Assembly: GCA_022571255.1 (NCBI GenBank) | Contig: JACZYD010000006.1 | Location: forward strand, 1-50,085 | DNA length: 50,085 bases | From: Bacteroidota bacterium | GTDB taxonomy: Bacteria; Bacteroidota; Rhodothermia; Rhodothermales; UBA10348 | Direction: 5' to 3' | Shown here: positions 8,883 through 18,100 of the stretch, in pieces | How positions within the stretch are numbered: position 1 is the first letter of the stretch | Layout of the letters: each line of letters opens with the position of its first letter | The notes under the pieces: model-generated | Database searches by the model: none | Told to the model about the DNA's origin: nothing | Seen by the model: the letters and a program-made list of their open reading frames with translations, nothing else | Translations under genes and position numbers: made by a program

Positions 8883-9200
8883 CTACTCGTCAGTCTGCTC
8901 GTTGCTTGCGTCGGACTCCCGGTGTGCAACCGGGTCAGCACTCATGGCAGCGGCAGTAAGTTCTTCGTCGGTGAACGGCACTGATCCAAGAACAGCAAGT
9001 GCATCTGTCACTTGATGAGACGCTACGAGCACCTCTACGACAGAAAGTTTTCCCACATTCAGATTGAACGCGTGATCCCGATGGGCAAGAATTACCGCAT
9101 CCAATCCGGAATCGTCGAGCCGGTCACGAACGAGAGACGCCTCATAATCCGTTCCCGTAGAAAATACGACGACCCAGTCTTTACCATTTCCCTCACTCAT
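8883..9200 (-). CDS. DUF2007-type putative signal-transducing protein
   Basis: A small soluble acidic protein of 106 aa. The first 70 residues follow the DUF2007 pattern: WVVVFSTGTDYEASLVRDRLDDSGLDAVIL, a short middle segment, then VEVLVASHQVTDALAVL. The fold is ferredoxin-like and PII-like, with no established biochemical function. The tail after residue 75 is acidic and probably disordered. The start chosen is the ATG at 9200, which has a good GGGAGGGAATC ribosome-binding region. That region is the second copy of a 25-bp tandem duplication spanning the end of the CPBP gene. The CPBP stop TGA (9193-9195) lies inside this gene's first codons, so translation is coupled. Confidence 0.75.
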   Translation of the reverse strand: MSEGNGKDWVVVFSTGTDYEASLVRDRLDDSGLDAVILAHRDHAFNLNVGKLSVVEVLVASHQVTDALAVLGSVPFTDEELTAAAMSADPVAHRESDASNEQTDE

Positions 9201-9239
9201 GGTGCTGATTCCCTCCCTCACTCATGGCGCTGATTTCCT
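9190..9239. repeat. 25-bp tandem duplication at a stop/start junction
   Basis: Two copies (9190-9214 and 9215-9239) differ at two positions. Each holds a ribosome-binding-like GAGG(A/G)AATCAGC and an ATGAGTGAGG. One copy is read as the last codons of the CPBP gene, the other as the start of the DUF2007 gene. Because 25 is not a multiple of 3, the copies are read in different frames. Confidence 0.9.
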
Positions 9240-10308
9240 CCCCCGGAACAGTTTCTCCATCCCCTGTCTCAGTCAGCAGCCTCGCCGCCGTCTGATGGAA
9301 GATATACGTCACTGCAACTAAAACCGCGATCGCCGACAATACGATAAACAGCGGTATTTGAATCGACTCAAGATCAAACCCCGTGTCGCCGCGATTTTTC
9401 AAATATTTCCCCAGAAATACTGCGAATGAATTGTTGGCCAGATGTACGATAAAAGCCGGAACCAGGCTACCAGATCGCCACGTCAGATACGCCATATACA
9501 CACCCAGAAGAGCGAGGGGCAAGGCTTGCGTCGGACGAATGTGGTACAGTCCGAAAATGATCCCCGAAAATATAATTGCCACCGAAACCCCCATGATTCG
9601 TTCCGCCTGACGCTGGATGTATCCCCGGAAAAGAATTTCTTCGCAGATTGCCGGGGTAAGGGCCATCATGGAAATTGCGAAAAAAACACTGAAATCCTGA
9701 TCGAGAATGTTTTCGATCATGTCCATCTGCGATTGTTCAAAATCGCGTATTCCCTGGGGCCACGGCAGCGCGTCCGTCACGCTTCCAACCCACTGTACAA
9801 TCGGGATAAGGGCAAAAAGTCCTACCACTGAAAGCGCGATCAATCGAATGTCGGCTCCTCTGAGTCTGAGGAAACCGGTACTGTTCGAACTGTGCAACCG
9901 GGCAAATAAGATCGACGGAATCAGAAGGCCCAGGATCTGCCCAATCGAATTGGCGATGATCAAGTCGTCGGCGTGGGCCCGCATCACTGCCTGCAGCGAT
10001 TCGATATCCGGGCCCATTTCTGACAATGATACACCGTTTATGACGATCAGGAAGAACAGCGTTACGGCCGTGGCGATGCCCTGGAAAAGGAGAAACGCAA
10101 CAATAAGACCGATAACGATCGTTTTCCAGGGTGCAAATCTTCTACGTTCAAGGCGTCCGTCGAGCAGAATCGGGCCATCTGGACTCCACACATCAGAAAG
10201 AAAAGATTTTTCAGCAGTAACGGCAGGATCCCGAACTGCGGATTCCGAACAGGGTTCGGGAACGGGGTTTGTCATCGAGACGGGTTGTTGTAAAGATGGA
10301 TCGAACAA
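9193..10308 (-). CDS. CPBP family intramembrane glutamic endopeptidase
   Basis: Multi-pass membrane protein of 371 aa with the CPBP/Rce1 motifs: EEILFRGYIQ (EExxxR), GIIFGLYHIRP (FxxxH) and VHLANNSFAV (HxxxN). The glutamate and histidines form the active site in the family. Known relatives process prenylated proteins or bacteriocins, or protect the cell against them, but the substrate here is unknown. About 65 hydrophilic residues precede the first helix; a start at the second methionine (MTNPVPEP) is possible. The gene begins 14 bases after the sigma-like gene stop and overlaps the DUF2007 start. Confidence 0.88.
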   Translation of the reverse strand: MFDPSLQQPVSMTNPVPEPCSESAVRDPAVTAEKSFLSDVWSPDGPILLDGRLERRRFAPWKTIVIGLIVAFLLFQGIATAVTLFFLIVINGVSLSEMGPDIESLQAVMRAHADDLIIANSIGQILGLLIPSILFARLHSSNSTGFLRLRGADIRLIALSVVGLFALIPIVQWVGSVTDALPWPQGIRDFEQSQMDMIENILDQDFSVFFAISMMALTPAICEEILFRGYIQRQAERIMGVSVAIIFSGIIFGLYHIRPTQALPLALLGVYMAYLTWRSGSLVPAFIVHLANNSFAVFLGKYLKNRGDTGFDLESIQIPLFIVLSAIAVLVAVTYIFHQTAARLLTETGDGETVPGEEISAMSEGGNQHHE

Positions 10309-10322
10309 AGGTAATGCTGCGA

Positions 10323-11126
10323 TCAGGCATCTTCCACTTCAACGCCAACCTGTCTTCGTAGACGATTTATGATTGTTCTCAGGCGTGTATATACGTACTT
10401 GTGATTTTCGAACTGCATGATTTTTGCGATCTGGATCGCCCTCATACCATGCTCGAAGCGTAAAAGTACCAGAAGCTGATCTTCTGTATCCAGTTCCTTT
10501 ATTGCCTGATTCAACCGGGAAGACTGTTCCTCAGATTCATCCTTCCCACCGAGATCGTAAGAAAGTGTGTCTACGATTGGAAATGCGCCTTCGGCCGAAC
10601 TGTCGTCAATAGACAGGACGGGCCGATTGGCTCGAAGTGCCGCTATCAGATGCCACCTTTTACTGACAGATAACAAGTCGTTGATTTTCTCAATAGATCG
10701 GGCCACATCCAGCGATGAACATGCCATTTCATGTCTTCCCTGTATGTTATCGGCGATTTCCGACTGGGTCATCCGTTCCTGGTAATAATATCTGAATACG
10801 AGCTGGCCGAGTTTGTCCAGTTTGGAAATAACCGAATTGGGTACCGAAGTCACTCGGTTTTTCCGGAATCGATCCCGACACGCATTCGCCACGACAACGC
10901 TCAACCACGGGGTCAGCTCGCTGTTGATCCGAAAACGCTTCAGAGCCTGAAAGTTATTCTGGCGGAGTCGCTCGCAGATCGATGTATAGGTTTCCATGAC
11001 TTCATCCGGATCAGAAAGGAATCGTCTGATCATCCGTAACAGCACGGGTGTATATCGGTCCAACAGAGCTGAATAGCCGGCCGCAGGATCTGCTTTGAAT
11101 TTCTTTATGAGGGCGGAATCGGTCAT
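10323..11126 (-). CDS. Sigma-70-like (ECF-type) transcription factor
   Basis: The N-terminal half resembles sigma region 2 (YSALLDRYTPVLLRMIRRFL, then WLSVVVANACRDRFRKNR). The C-terminal segment resembles region 4 (LDTEDQLLVLLRFEHGMRAIQIAKIMQ followed by a basic helix). The stretch between them is about 120 residues, longer than in ordinary ECF factors, and contains a second helix-turn-helix-like piece (RMTQSEIADNIQ). Three in-frame ATGs (11186, 11156, 11126) occur in a 30-bp triplicated segment. I chose 11126 because the repeats add only repeated MTDTALIKN-type peptide. It heads the run containing cdsA, mutL, tilS and hpt. Its target promoters are unknown. No anti-sigma gene is adjacent. Confidence 0.75.
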   Translation of the reverse strand: MTDSALIKKFKADPAAGYSALLDRYTPVLLRMIRRFLSDPDEVMETYTSICERLRQNNFQALKRFRINSELTPWLSVVVANACRDRFRKNRVTSVPNSVISKLDKLGQLVFRYYYQERMTQSEIADNIQGRHEMACSSLDVARSIEKINDLLSVSKRWHLIAALRANRPVLSIDDSSAEGAFPIVDTLSYDLGGKDESEEQSSRLNQAIKELDTEDQLLVLLRFEHGMRAIQIAKIMQFENHKYVYTRLRTIINRLRRQVGVEVEDA

Positions 11127-11190
11127 CCTATTCTTTGTGAGGGCGGTATCGGTCATCCTATTCTTTATGAGGGCGGTATCGGTCATCCCA
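11101..11190. repeat. 30-bp tandem triplication over the sigma-factor start
   Basis: Three exact-period copies at 11101-11130, 11131-11160 and 11161-11190, differing at only a few bases. On the minus strand each copy holds a purine-rich AAAGAATAGG, an ATG and the codons for M-T-D-(T/S)-A-L. The gene therefore has three equivalent starts in the same frame. Confidence 0.95.
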
Positions 11191-11278
11191 TTCTTTAAGA
11201 ATTACTCAATCTTTGATCTTTACCTGTCGCCGGTCGATGGCAGGGGCATGGTTGATTATTTATATTCAGTCGTAGCTC

Positions 11279-11355
11279 GCGCTTGTAGCTCAGTTGGATA
11301 GAGCGCTGGATTCCGGTTCCAGAGGCCGGAGGTTCGAATCCTCCCAAGCGCGCCA
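11279..11355 (+). tRNA. tRNA-Arg (anticodon CCG)
   Basis: A full 77-base cloverleaf with CCA encoded. The acceptor stem GCGCTTG (11279-11285) pairs with CAAGCGC (11345-11351), followed by discriminator G and CCA. The D-loop has AGCTCAGTTGGATAGAGC. The anticodon stem CTGGA/TCCAG closes the loop TTCCGGT with CCG at 11313-11315. The T-arm GGAGGTTCGAATCCTCC is canonical. It reads CGG arginine codons. Confidence 0.98.
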
Positions 11356-11432
11356 TTTGATATAACACGTCTCCCCGAGGGGCAGGGAGAACTGCGTCGG
11401 CAATCTCGAGGAAAGGAATCGAGATCGCCTAA

Positions 11433-11479
11433 GGGCACGAGGGGGGGTAAAAGGGGTGCTTCCTCGAGGGAAAGGAAGC
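11433..11479. repeat. 47-bp direct repeat, copy 1
   Basis: Starts GGGCACGAGGGGGG and ends with the GCTTCC/GGAAGC hairpin. The second copy at 11540-11587 differs at about three positions. The two starts lie about 107 bp apart, with a different hairpin between them. Confidence 0.92.
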
Positions 11480-11539
11480 GGTCACACTGAATCGCAACTA
11501 CGTTGAGGGATCGTCGAGGGATCGTTGCGACAATGCGGA

Positions 11540-11587
11540 GGGCACGAGGGGGGAGTAAAAGGGATGCTTCCTCGAGGGAAAGGAAGC
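11540..11587. repeat. 47-bp direct repeat, copy 2
   Basis: Second copy of the repeat at 11433-11479, one base longer. It carries the same loop TCGAGGGAAA inside the same 6-bp stem. Confidence 0.92.
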
Positions 11588-11975
11588 AAATCGTGATGCC
11601 GGAGAATAACCGCGAGGATCGGTCGTTCGTTTTTCACGGCGATCTTCGAGGGGTGGGAGAAAATCACCGTTCGGCTCACCCGGGAGAGCAGATCACAAGG
11701 TCGATGAATCGATCCCTGTTCGTACTCTGATACCAGGATACCCAACTGACAGACAATACATGAATGAACTGCCAGAGGCCTTCACGAAGAACGTGCCAAA
11801 CTCAGGAAGAACAGGATATTTTTGGTAATAAAGCCCAGTAAACACAAAAAACGAGGTTTTTTTCGTAACCCGAAACATGGATTCTCTTCCGTGTTTTCGA
11901 AATGAGAATCAATTATCTCTCTGTATCGAAACGAGACGGACAAAAATGTCCCAGATTGACCCGATATCAGGGAAA

Positions 11976-13283
11976 TCATGTTTTGTGCGGAAGGCCTGGA
12001 ACCAATTGACCCTCAGATGCAGCGATAACCGTCGCAACGGTCGCGTCTCCCGTTACGTTCGTAACCGTACGCAGCATATCGAGAATTCGATCCACACCCA
12101 GAATCAGGGCGATTCCACCGCTTGGTACGCCAACAGACTCCAGGATTATGATCAGCATGATAATACCGGCTCCGGGCACAGCCGCCGTGCCAATGGACGC
12201 CAGCATCGCTGTAAACACGATCGTCAACTGTGCCCCGATGTCGAGATTCATTCCAAGAGTCTGTGCGATGAACACGGCAGCGACGGCCTGATACAGGGCC
12301 GTACCGTCCATGTTGATTGTCGCTCCCATGGGCAGAACAAAGGAGGAGACTTCTTCGGAAACGCCAATATCGCGCTCTGCGACCTCCATGGTGACCGGTA
12401 AGGTTGCCCCGCTGGATGACGTGGAGAACGCGAGCAGTTGTACCGGTAAAATGGCCTTTGCAAAATCCTTGATCTTCAGCGGCGTCAAGAAATGAAGGAG
12501 CGCTGTATAGGTCAGAATCATATGTATCATGAGGCCCGCGACCACGACAGCGGAATAGAACCCGAGCGCTGAAATCAGTTCGAACACCGAACTCAGGTCA
12601 TCTTTCGCAATGGTCGTGATCACGTCAGCCAGTAATGCAAATACGCCGACAGGAGCCATCATCATGATGATGGCAACCATTTTGATCACCATGTCGTTTA
12701 CGCTGCGAAAAAACTTCAGAAGAGGTCTGGCTTTCTTTTTGGGCACCATGATGAGAGCAATCCCCGCGAAGATGGCGAAGAATACCATCTGTAACATCTT
12801 CCTGTTATCCGAAGCGGCGAAAACAATATTGTCCGGCACCATGTCCACAATGGGCTGCAATGGGCTTTTTGCTTCCGTCTGGGCGGCCGCAGCGGCCTGA
12901 CCGGTTGTGGCTTCGTCTGCATAAGTCTGCTGCAGCTGTTCACGCATCTCGGGTGGAACCGAACCTCCCGGTTCCAAAACGTTGACGAGCACCAATCCGA
13001 TCAGGAGCGCTACAAACGTGGTAGCCAGGTAAATACCAATGGTCTTGCCTCCGATGCGGGACAGTTTCCTCAGATCAGATAGCGACGCCACACCCGTAAT
13101 CAGCGATGATATGACAAGCGGCATCGCTATTAATTTCAGAAGAGACATGAAAATATCTCCAAAAGGAGCAATCCAGTCCGATGTAAACTGTCCCCAGCCA
13201 TTTGCCGCAGCCACGATTCCGAAGAGCAGACCCAGAACAAGGCCGAAAATTATTTGCCAGTGAAGTTGTTTGTACCAGGGCAT
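11976..13283 (-). CDS. Dicarboxylate/amino acid:cation symporter (DAACS family)
   Basis: Sodium- or proton-coupled transporter of the GltP/GltPh fold, 435 aa. It has hydrophobic helices throughout, the serine-rich hairpin FSTSSSGATLPVTMEVAE (HP1) and the ion-binding TM7 motif NMDGTALYQAVAAVFIAQ, with PGAGIIML (HP2) and a TM8 substrate region (LILGVDRILDMLRTVTNVTGDA). An aspartate within DRILDMLRT and the later N/T pattern fit glutamate/aspartate or C4-dicarboxylate uptake. The DMLRT sequence is usual for acidic amino acid carriers. It stands alone, with gene-free DNA on both sides. Confidence 0.93.
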   Translation of the reverse strand: MPWYKQLHWQIIFGLVLGLLFGIVAAANGWGQFTSDWIAPFGDIFMSLLKLIAMPLVISSLITGVASLSDLRKLSRIGGKTIGIYLATTFVALLIGLVLVNVLEPGGSVPPEMREQLQQTYADEATTGQAAAAAQTEAKSPLQPIVDMVPDNIVFAASDNRKMLQMVFFAIFAGIALIMVPKKKARPLLKFFRSVNDMVIKMVAIIMMMAPVGVFALLADVITTIAKDDLSSVFELISALGFYSAVVVAGLMIHMILTYTALLHFLTPLKIKDFAKAILPVQLLAFSTSSSGATLPVTMEVAERDIGVSEEVSSFVLPMGATINMDGTALYQAVAAVFIAQTLGMNLDIGAQLTIVFTAMLASIGTAAVPGAGIIMLIIILESVGVPSGGIALILGVDRILDMLRTVTNVTGDATVATVIAASEGQLVPGLPHKT

Positions 13284-13424
13284 CGACCGAGGAAGTAAAA
13301 TGAGGTAGGGTAAAAAGACACTCGCAATCGGGGAAACGCACTAACCCTTCGCCGCCCGAAAGAACGGGGACCCCTGGCGTCAAGTCAAGTAAGAAACGAC
13401 GGAATTTACACTCGAATACGCACT

Positions 13425-14465
13425 TTACAGTCGTATTCCAATGCCGGCGACAGGTACCAAGGATCCGGTTCTGGAAACGGACAGACTCAAGAGCGTCATG
13501 ATGCGGTCATTATGCAGTTTCGAAACCACCGCCGCATCGATCGCAGCCACGACATGGTTCAGAACAATCAGGATTCCATACTGCGAAGCGCTTCGCAGAA
13601 AATCCTGCGACTCGGCGTGATCTTCCGCGTAATTGAAAAATTTCTCCGAGACGTTCGGCTTGGATCCGTCGGGGCCAGTATGCTCGGGATCGATCGCCAC
13701 CGTAAAATTGCCATCCGCGTCGGTGAATTTGGAATAATCTGACCATCCCGGAGCAAATTGAAAATATTTACCCACCAACTCGTAATACTGCTGCGAACTG
13801 AATCTCGGGAGCTGGTGGGAAAAACTCGCTCCCGTCTCAGGATGGAAAACAGACCGTTCCGTCGCATTGATCTGGGCAAACATCGTTCGAACTGCCTGCC
13901 AGTTATCCCCCGACCACAACTCAGGATGCTGGAAATCAACCCCGATCTCGGTATTGATGTCGGGTACATTGATACCGGCACCAAATTCGGCGTTCAGGAA
14001 AACGGTATAGTCATTCAGCCAGTCACCGTATTGCACTGGATCCCAATCCTGGTTGGCAAATGCGATAAAGTCACTCTCAACTTGCTCTCCCTGATCCTTT
14101 TTCGAAATATAGGTCACGATCAGGGCAGCCTCGATAGAGACTGTAATGGCCGCTTTGATCCACTGCTTGTTATACACCTGTCCTGCTCCCGGCAGTATGG
14201 CCGAGAGACCGAAAGCCAGCGGAATTATTCGCTTGCCCTCGTCTGCAATTGGGGATAAAATCGCAGAATCGGTTATCCGGGCTGCCTGCCTGAACCGGCG
14301 CGCCTCATAAAGCAGCGACATCCGCAGCGAGGCACGTCGAACGGCGAGCGAGTCTTCTTTGACGGAATCATCTGCCGGGGCGCCCGCTGAGGCAGAAGCG
14401 CGGGTGAAAATAAAGCAGAATAAGACGACCGCAATCGCGCGGGAAATCATCGTCATGTATATCAT
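13425..14465 (-). CDS. DUF5683 domain protein, probably exported
   Basis: Begins with a signal-like stretch (MISRAIAVVLFCFIFTRASASA). The conserved DUF5683 block is IPLAFGLSAILPGAGQVYNKQWIKAAITVSIEAALIV, a helical hairpin with the PGAGQ(I/V)YN motif. A long, mostly polar middle follows, then hydrophobic segments near the end (VLNHVVAAIDAAVVSKL). The family is common in Bacteroidota and its function is unknown. It is the last gene of the envelope run, 18 bases after the TlpA-like gene. 346 aa, longer than many members because of the middle region (about residues 125-290). Confidence 0.8.
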   Translation of the reverse strand: MIYMTMISRAIAVVLFCFIFTRASASAGAPADDSVKEDSLAVRRASLRMSLLYEARRFRQAARITDSAILSPIADEGKRIIPLAFGLSAILPGAGQVYNKQWIKAAITVSIEAALIVTYISKKDQGEQVESDFIAFANQDWDPVQYGDWLNDYTVFLNAEFGAGINVPDINTEIGVDFQHPELWSGDNWQAVRTMFAQINATERSVFHPETGASFSHQLPRFSSQQYYELVGKYFQFAPGWSDYSKFTDADGNFTVAIDPEHTGPDGSKPNVSEKFFNYAEDHAESQDFLRSASQYGILIVLNHVVAAIDAAVVSKLHNDRIMTLLSLSVSRTGSLVPVAGIGIRL

Positions 14466-14483
14466 GTTTCTTCGCAGCGAATA

Positions 14484-15146
14484 TTAAAGGAACGGCCGGA
14501 CGGCGGCTTCGAAAAAATCCAGTGATCTCGCGCCGAGAAGATACCTCCTTACAACTCCGTCACGATCGATTATGAAACTGGTAGGCCGAACCACCATAGC
14601 GCCGGTAAACGGGGCCGGCAGCTGAATCAATTCCGGCACAACCATTCGTTCCGTGTCCATGGGCAGCCGCGTTTCGAATGCCTTCAACATCTCCGGGCGT
14701 TCATCAGAGATGGATATCACGACCAACCCGTCTTCTTTGTATTTCAGATATAATTTGTTCAAGTCAGGGATTTCCGTGAGGCAGGGTACACACCAGGTAG
14801 CCCAGAAATTGACAAGAACGACCTTACCCCGGTACATGGCCAGAGTGCGATCAACTTCATCCCACAGCCCCGTAAACGTGAATTCGCCCGCAGATACCAT
14901 CATCGTAATATCCTGCATAGCCGAAATCTGTTCCTGCACCGTCGGCCCTGCTTCTTGGTCTGGCGCAGCGGCCAGAACAAGCAACCCGATGGCGGACGCA
15001 ATCAGGAGAACCGACAGGCCTGCACCGATGAATTCAACCATATCGCCGGGACGATAACCTTCGTTATTACGAAGGAGTAAAAAAAGGAATGTGCCACCTA
15101 CGGCGATCATTCCTGCTCCGAGTGCAATTACAACGCCTGATCCCAT
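14484..15146 (-). CDS. TlpA-like membrane-anchored thioredoxin
   Basis: Two N-terminal hydrophobic helices (VVIALGAGMIAVGGTFLFLLL and LSVLLIASAIGLLVLAA) anchor a thioredoxin domain. The domain has GKVVLVNFWATWCVPCLTEIPDL, with a CxxC active site (C-V-P-C), then VVISISDE and a TSFIIDRDGVV strand. This is the TlpA/ResA group, which reduces disulfides on the periplasmic side. It lies in a run of secreted and outer-membrane genes, so a role in folding exported proteins or in cytochrome maturation is plausible but not shown. 220 aa, complete. Confidence 0.9.
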   Translation of the reverse strand: MGSGVVIALGAGMIAVGGTFLFLLLRNNEGYRPGDMVEFIGAGLSVLLIASAIGLLVLAAAPDQEAGPTVQEQISAMQDITMMVSAGEFTFTGLWDEVDRTLAMYRGKVVLVNFWATWCVPCLTEIPDLNKLYLKYKEDGLVVISISDERPEMLKAFETRLPMDTERMVVPELIQLPAPFTGAMVVRPTSFIIDRDGVVRRYLLGARSLDFFEAAVRPFL

Positions 15147-15162
15147 CTTTTATTATGCCGAG

Positions 15163-18100
15163 TTAAAACTGGTCAAAACCAAACAACACACCAACGTGCC
15201 ACTTCCAGACCCCTCCATATTCTACAAAATCTTTTCCGTCAGGCGTTATAAAACCGTCGTCCAGCTTGAATGCAAACCTGTCAATGGCATACGTTGAACT
15301 GACAAAAAACGCTGTTGGAAATAGATAAAAAGATCCAAGTGATATTCTGAGCTCAGCGCCTGCATCTTTTCTGGTTTTATCTAAATCGGGGCTGGATCCC
15401 GTCCACGCCAGAGCAGCATCTGCATAAACGCGAGCATATACCTTGTCCACGTACAACCACAAAAACTGCCGACCTATTCGTGGAAAAACCGGGAATGTAT
15501 ACGAAAGCTGCCCCCAGAGGGTCCGGTTTCCTCCCAGCGCAAAATAAGGATATCCACGTGCGCCCGTTAAGCCACCGACATAATCGTCATAAAATGCGTC
15601 CACACTGCCGCCCAGGATCGAACTGGCTCGAAGTCGAACACCCAGACCGTGCGCACCCTGGCGACCGGAAATCCCCGGAAGGCGGAAATAAAATCGCCCG
15701 GAAACGGTAAGTCGATTGAAATTCGAAGTTTCATACTGCGGTTTCAAAAATCCGTCATCCAGAGTGAAACCCTCCAGGAGCTGCCCGACTTCATTTTCGA
15801 TGATTGCCTCGATGCGAGTACCGTCAGGCACCACGTCTGCGTCGCGATACGATTTGAGCGCATCGTAATAAATTTTAATCCGACCGGCTCGTCCGATGTA
15901 ATATTTTACTGATGTTTCCGTCACTGTCAGTTGAAGCTCCTTCGAGAAAAAAGCCTCTGTTGTCACGCGATACGGGCTGTATCGATACCCTATCTCAACC
16001 AGAAGCGTTCGATTCACTTTACTTCGAAGTGACAGATTGACCTCCCATAAGTTGTATCGCAAATGCGCAAGCGTAGTGTCTGGAAAACAAGCCGTACAGG
16101 GGAATTCTTCAATCGCGAGACCATTATCTACATTTCTGCCGACATTGATCAACTCAAGTGATATCTGCGGGGACCATCGATTCGGGATGATGCCCAGTCC
16201 ACGGTTGTAGTCGAACTGCAGGAAAAGGTCTCGTTCGAGCTTCAAGAGATTGGAAGGAGACAAAAAAGAACCAGTCGAATTGGTAGACCTCGAACCCGGC
16301 CCTATCAACAGGCCTCCAAACATGCTGAGGCCGCCCAGTATTTCTCGAGAAGTTGTGTAAAATCCGAATTTCGTATTGCGCCACAATGTTTCGGCGCGGG
16401 TTCGATCCTGCAGGCGAACTTGCGTTCGATTCCTCTGCCGGCCAACGTAGTTGTCGAACCGAAGTACAGGCATAAAGCTGAAAGAGGTGAAAATGTCTTC
16501 ATACCGGCGAGGGGCTGATATCTCGTGACGCGTAGTACCGTCGTCTATGTATGACGCGCTGTCGGCGCTTCGGCGCGCGGGCAAAAAATTCTCTGGAAAG
16601 GGAGGAATCCCGGTGTCGTCCGCATTATTCAAACTCTGTTGATCGGCCGTCAGGGATGTATTCGGTCTGGATTTCGTGAGGATTTCCGGCGCCTGATAAG
16701 AAAGACCGGAAGCGGCCGTCGGTACAGGGCGATTCTGACCCAGGTATGCGATGGCATACCCGGTCGAGCGATATTTGGAATAAGCGATTTTATCGCCATC
16801 AGGGCTGACATCCGGCATAAATGCGCCGCCAATTTCGTTTGTGAGCTGTACCCACACGGGCGGCAGAGAATCCGTATCCATCATGGAGGCCTGACGCGCC
16901 ACAGAACCGATTCGCACCGAATACAGATTATAGATTCCGGTTCGATCACTTGAGAAGTACAGAAAATCACCGTCTTCGTCGAACGCGGGCGAACGCTCGT
17001 CCCAAGTGGTTGCCAATACGGGATTGATGGCACCGTCCGCTACGGAAACTCGATAAATATCCCGCCCGCCCGCTCGAGATAATCCAAAGTATATATTTTC
17101 TTCCGAAGGATGCCAGGCAGGATCCGTAATCTGTGAGCCATCCTCAAAGAACGTCAGTTGCCATACTCTGGCACTGCTTTTCTCGAAAACATACAGATTT
17201 GCGGTTCCATCCAAGCTCTTGACGAACGCGATCCGATTCCCGTCGGGTGCATAAACCGGTGCATACGCGCGTTCATCGAAGGTCAGACGAGTCTCCTTAC
17301 TCGAATCCACTTGCATCGTATACAGATCGGAATAAAGATGGCCCTTCTTTGTGTCCCGAACGCGCGCGTAAATCAGAGATTTTCCGTCAGGATGCCAGTT
17401 GATGGGTCCCGATACCATACGGGCAAGCGGCCGCGCAAGAAAATGGCCGAAAGAACATGTGTAGCCGGCCGCAGCGAACGAACCCTCTGGAAATTCGAAA
17501 GCCAGGGTTTCCCGCGAGTTCACATCCAGCACGTACAAACTGGTGCGACCGTAGTCCTCACCTTTGTTGGACAAATAGGCGATTCGGGTTCCATCCGGGG
17601 AGTATCGTGCATAAAAATTGTTTGATCCATCCGACTCGATCGGCGTTCCGGAAAATTCGTGCTCCTGCACGGTGGCGATTCCGGCGCTGTAGTCGCGCCT
17701 GAGCTCTGCGATCCAATCGTTATAGATCTGCTTCCCCCCTGTCCCGAAGGCATCCTTTGCGGCCGCTTCAAAATTGAAATTAAAAAATTTACCGAGTTCC
17801 TCCGTCAGCCGAAGAAGTCCATCTTCACCGAACCGGTGCGCGATGTACTGCGTGAACGCAAACCCGGCATTGTAGACCCCCTCCCTGCCCATCCCCGTGT
17901 GCGAATAAAATCCACCCATGTCCGTTAACGAGAGTTCTTCTCCCGCCAGAATCCGCGTCCTCAAAAGCATATCCCGATGACTGTCCCACGCGTCGTAGTC
18001 CATCCATGCCCTTTGATACTGCGCCGTGCCTTCGGCCAGCCAGGCGGGATTATTCAGAATCGGAAACGGATACGAAATGATGTCGTCGGGGAATCCATAC

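Larger units (their letters stand above)
11370..11587 (+). ncRNA. Candidate structured RNA: hairpin array with GGA-containing loops
   Basis: Five inverted repeats follow one another. TCTCCC/GGGAGA is at 11370-11390. ATCTCGA/TCGAGAT with outer GGC/GCC is at 11399-11429. GCTTCC/GGAAGC is at 11458-11479 and again at 11566-11587. TCGCAAC/GTTGCGA is at 11492-11530. On the plus strand the loops or loop edges carry AGGGA or AAGGA (the ANGGA pattern), about nine times in total. CsrB/RsmZ-type RNAs that trap CsrA display ANGGA in hairpin loops, so such a sponge RNA is one reading. No promoter, terminator or csrA gene is seen here, so simple repeat DNA is the alternative. Confidence 0.3.
11356..11975. 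other. 620-bp gene-free region with G-rich repeats and hairpins
   Basis: Between tRNA-Arg and the symporter gene I see no protein with family character. Open frames on both strands here have low complexity and no recognisable start context. The first 235 bases hold five inverted repeats and a 47-bp direct repeat. The rest (about 11600-11975) is AT-richer, with an A/T-run inverted repeat near 11849-11870 that might end the minus-strand symporter transcript, but the signal is weak. Confidence 0.7.

Noticed and set aside
11370-11587. CRISPR array
   Set aside because: Only two long repeats with hairpins, no regular spacers and no cas genes nearby.
11482-11745. Open frames on both strands in the hairpin region (also 11503-11730)
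   Set aside because: Composition follows the G-rich repeats, there is no ribosome site, and the two overlap each other; a structured RNA or plain repeat explains the region better.
11849-11870. Terminator for the symporter gene
   Set aside because: The A/T-run inverted repeat has only a weak stem, and it lies over 100 bp past the stop, so I did not list it as a feature.
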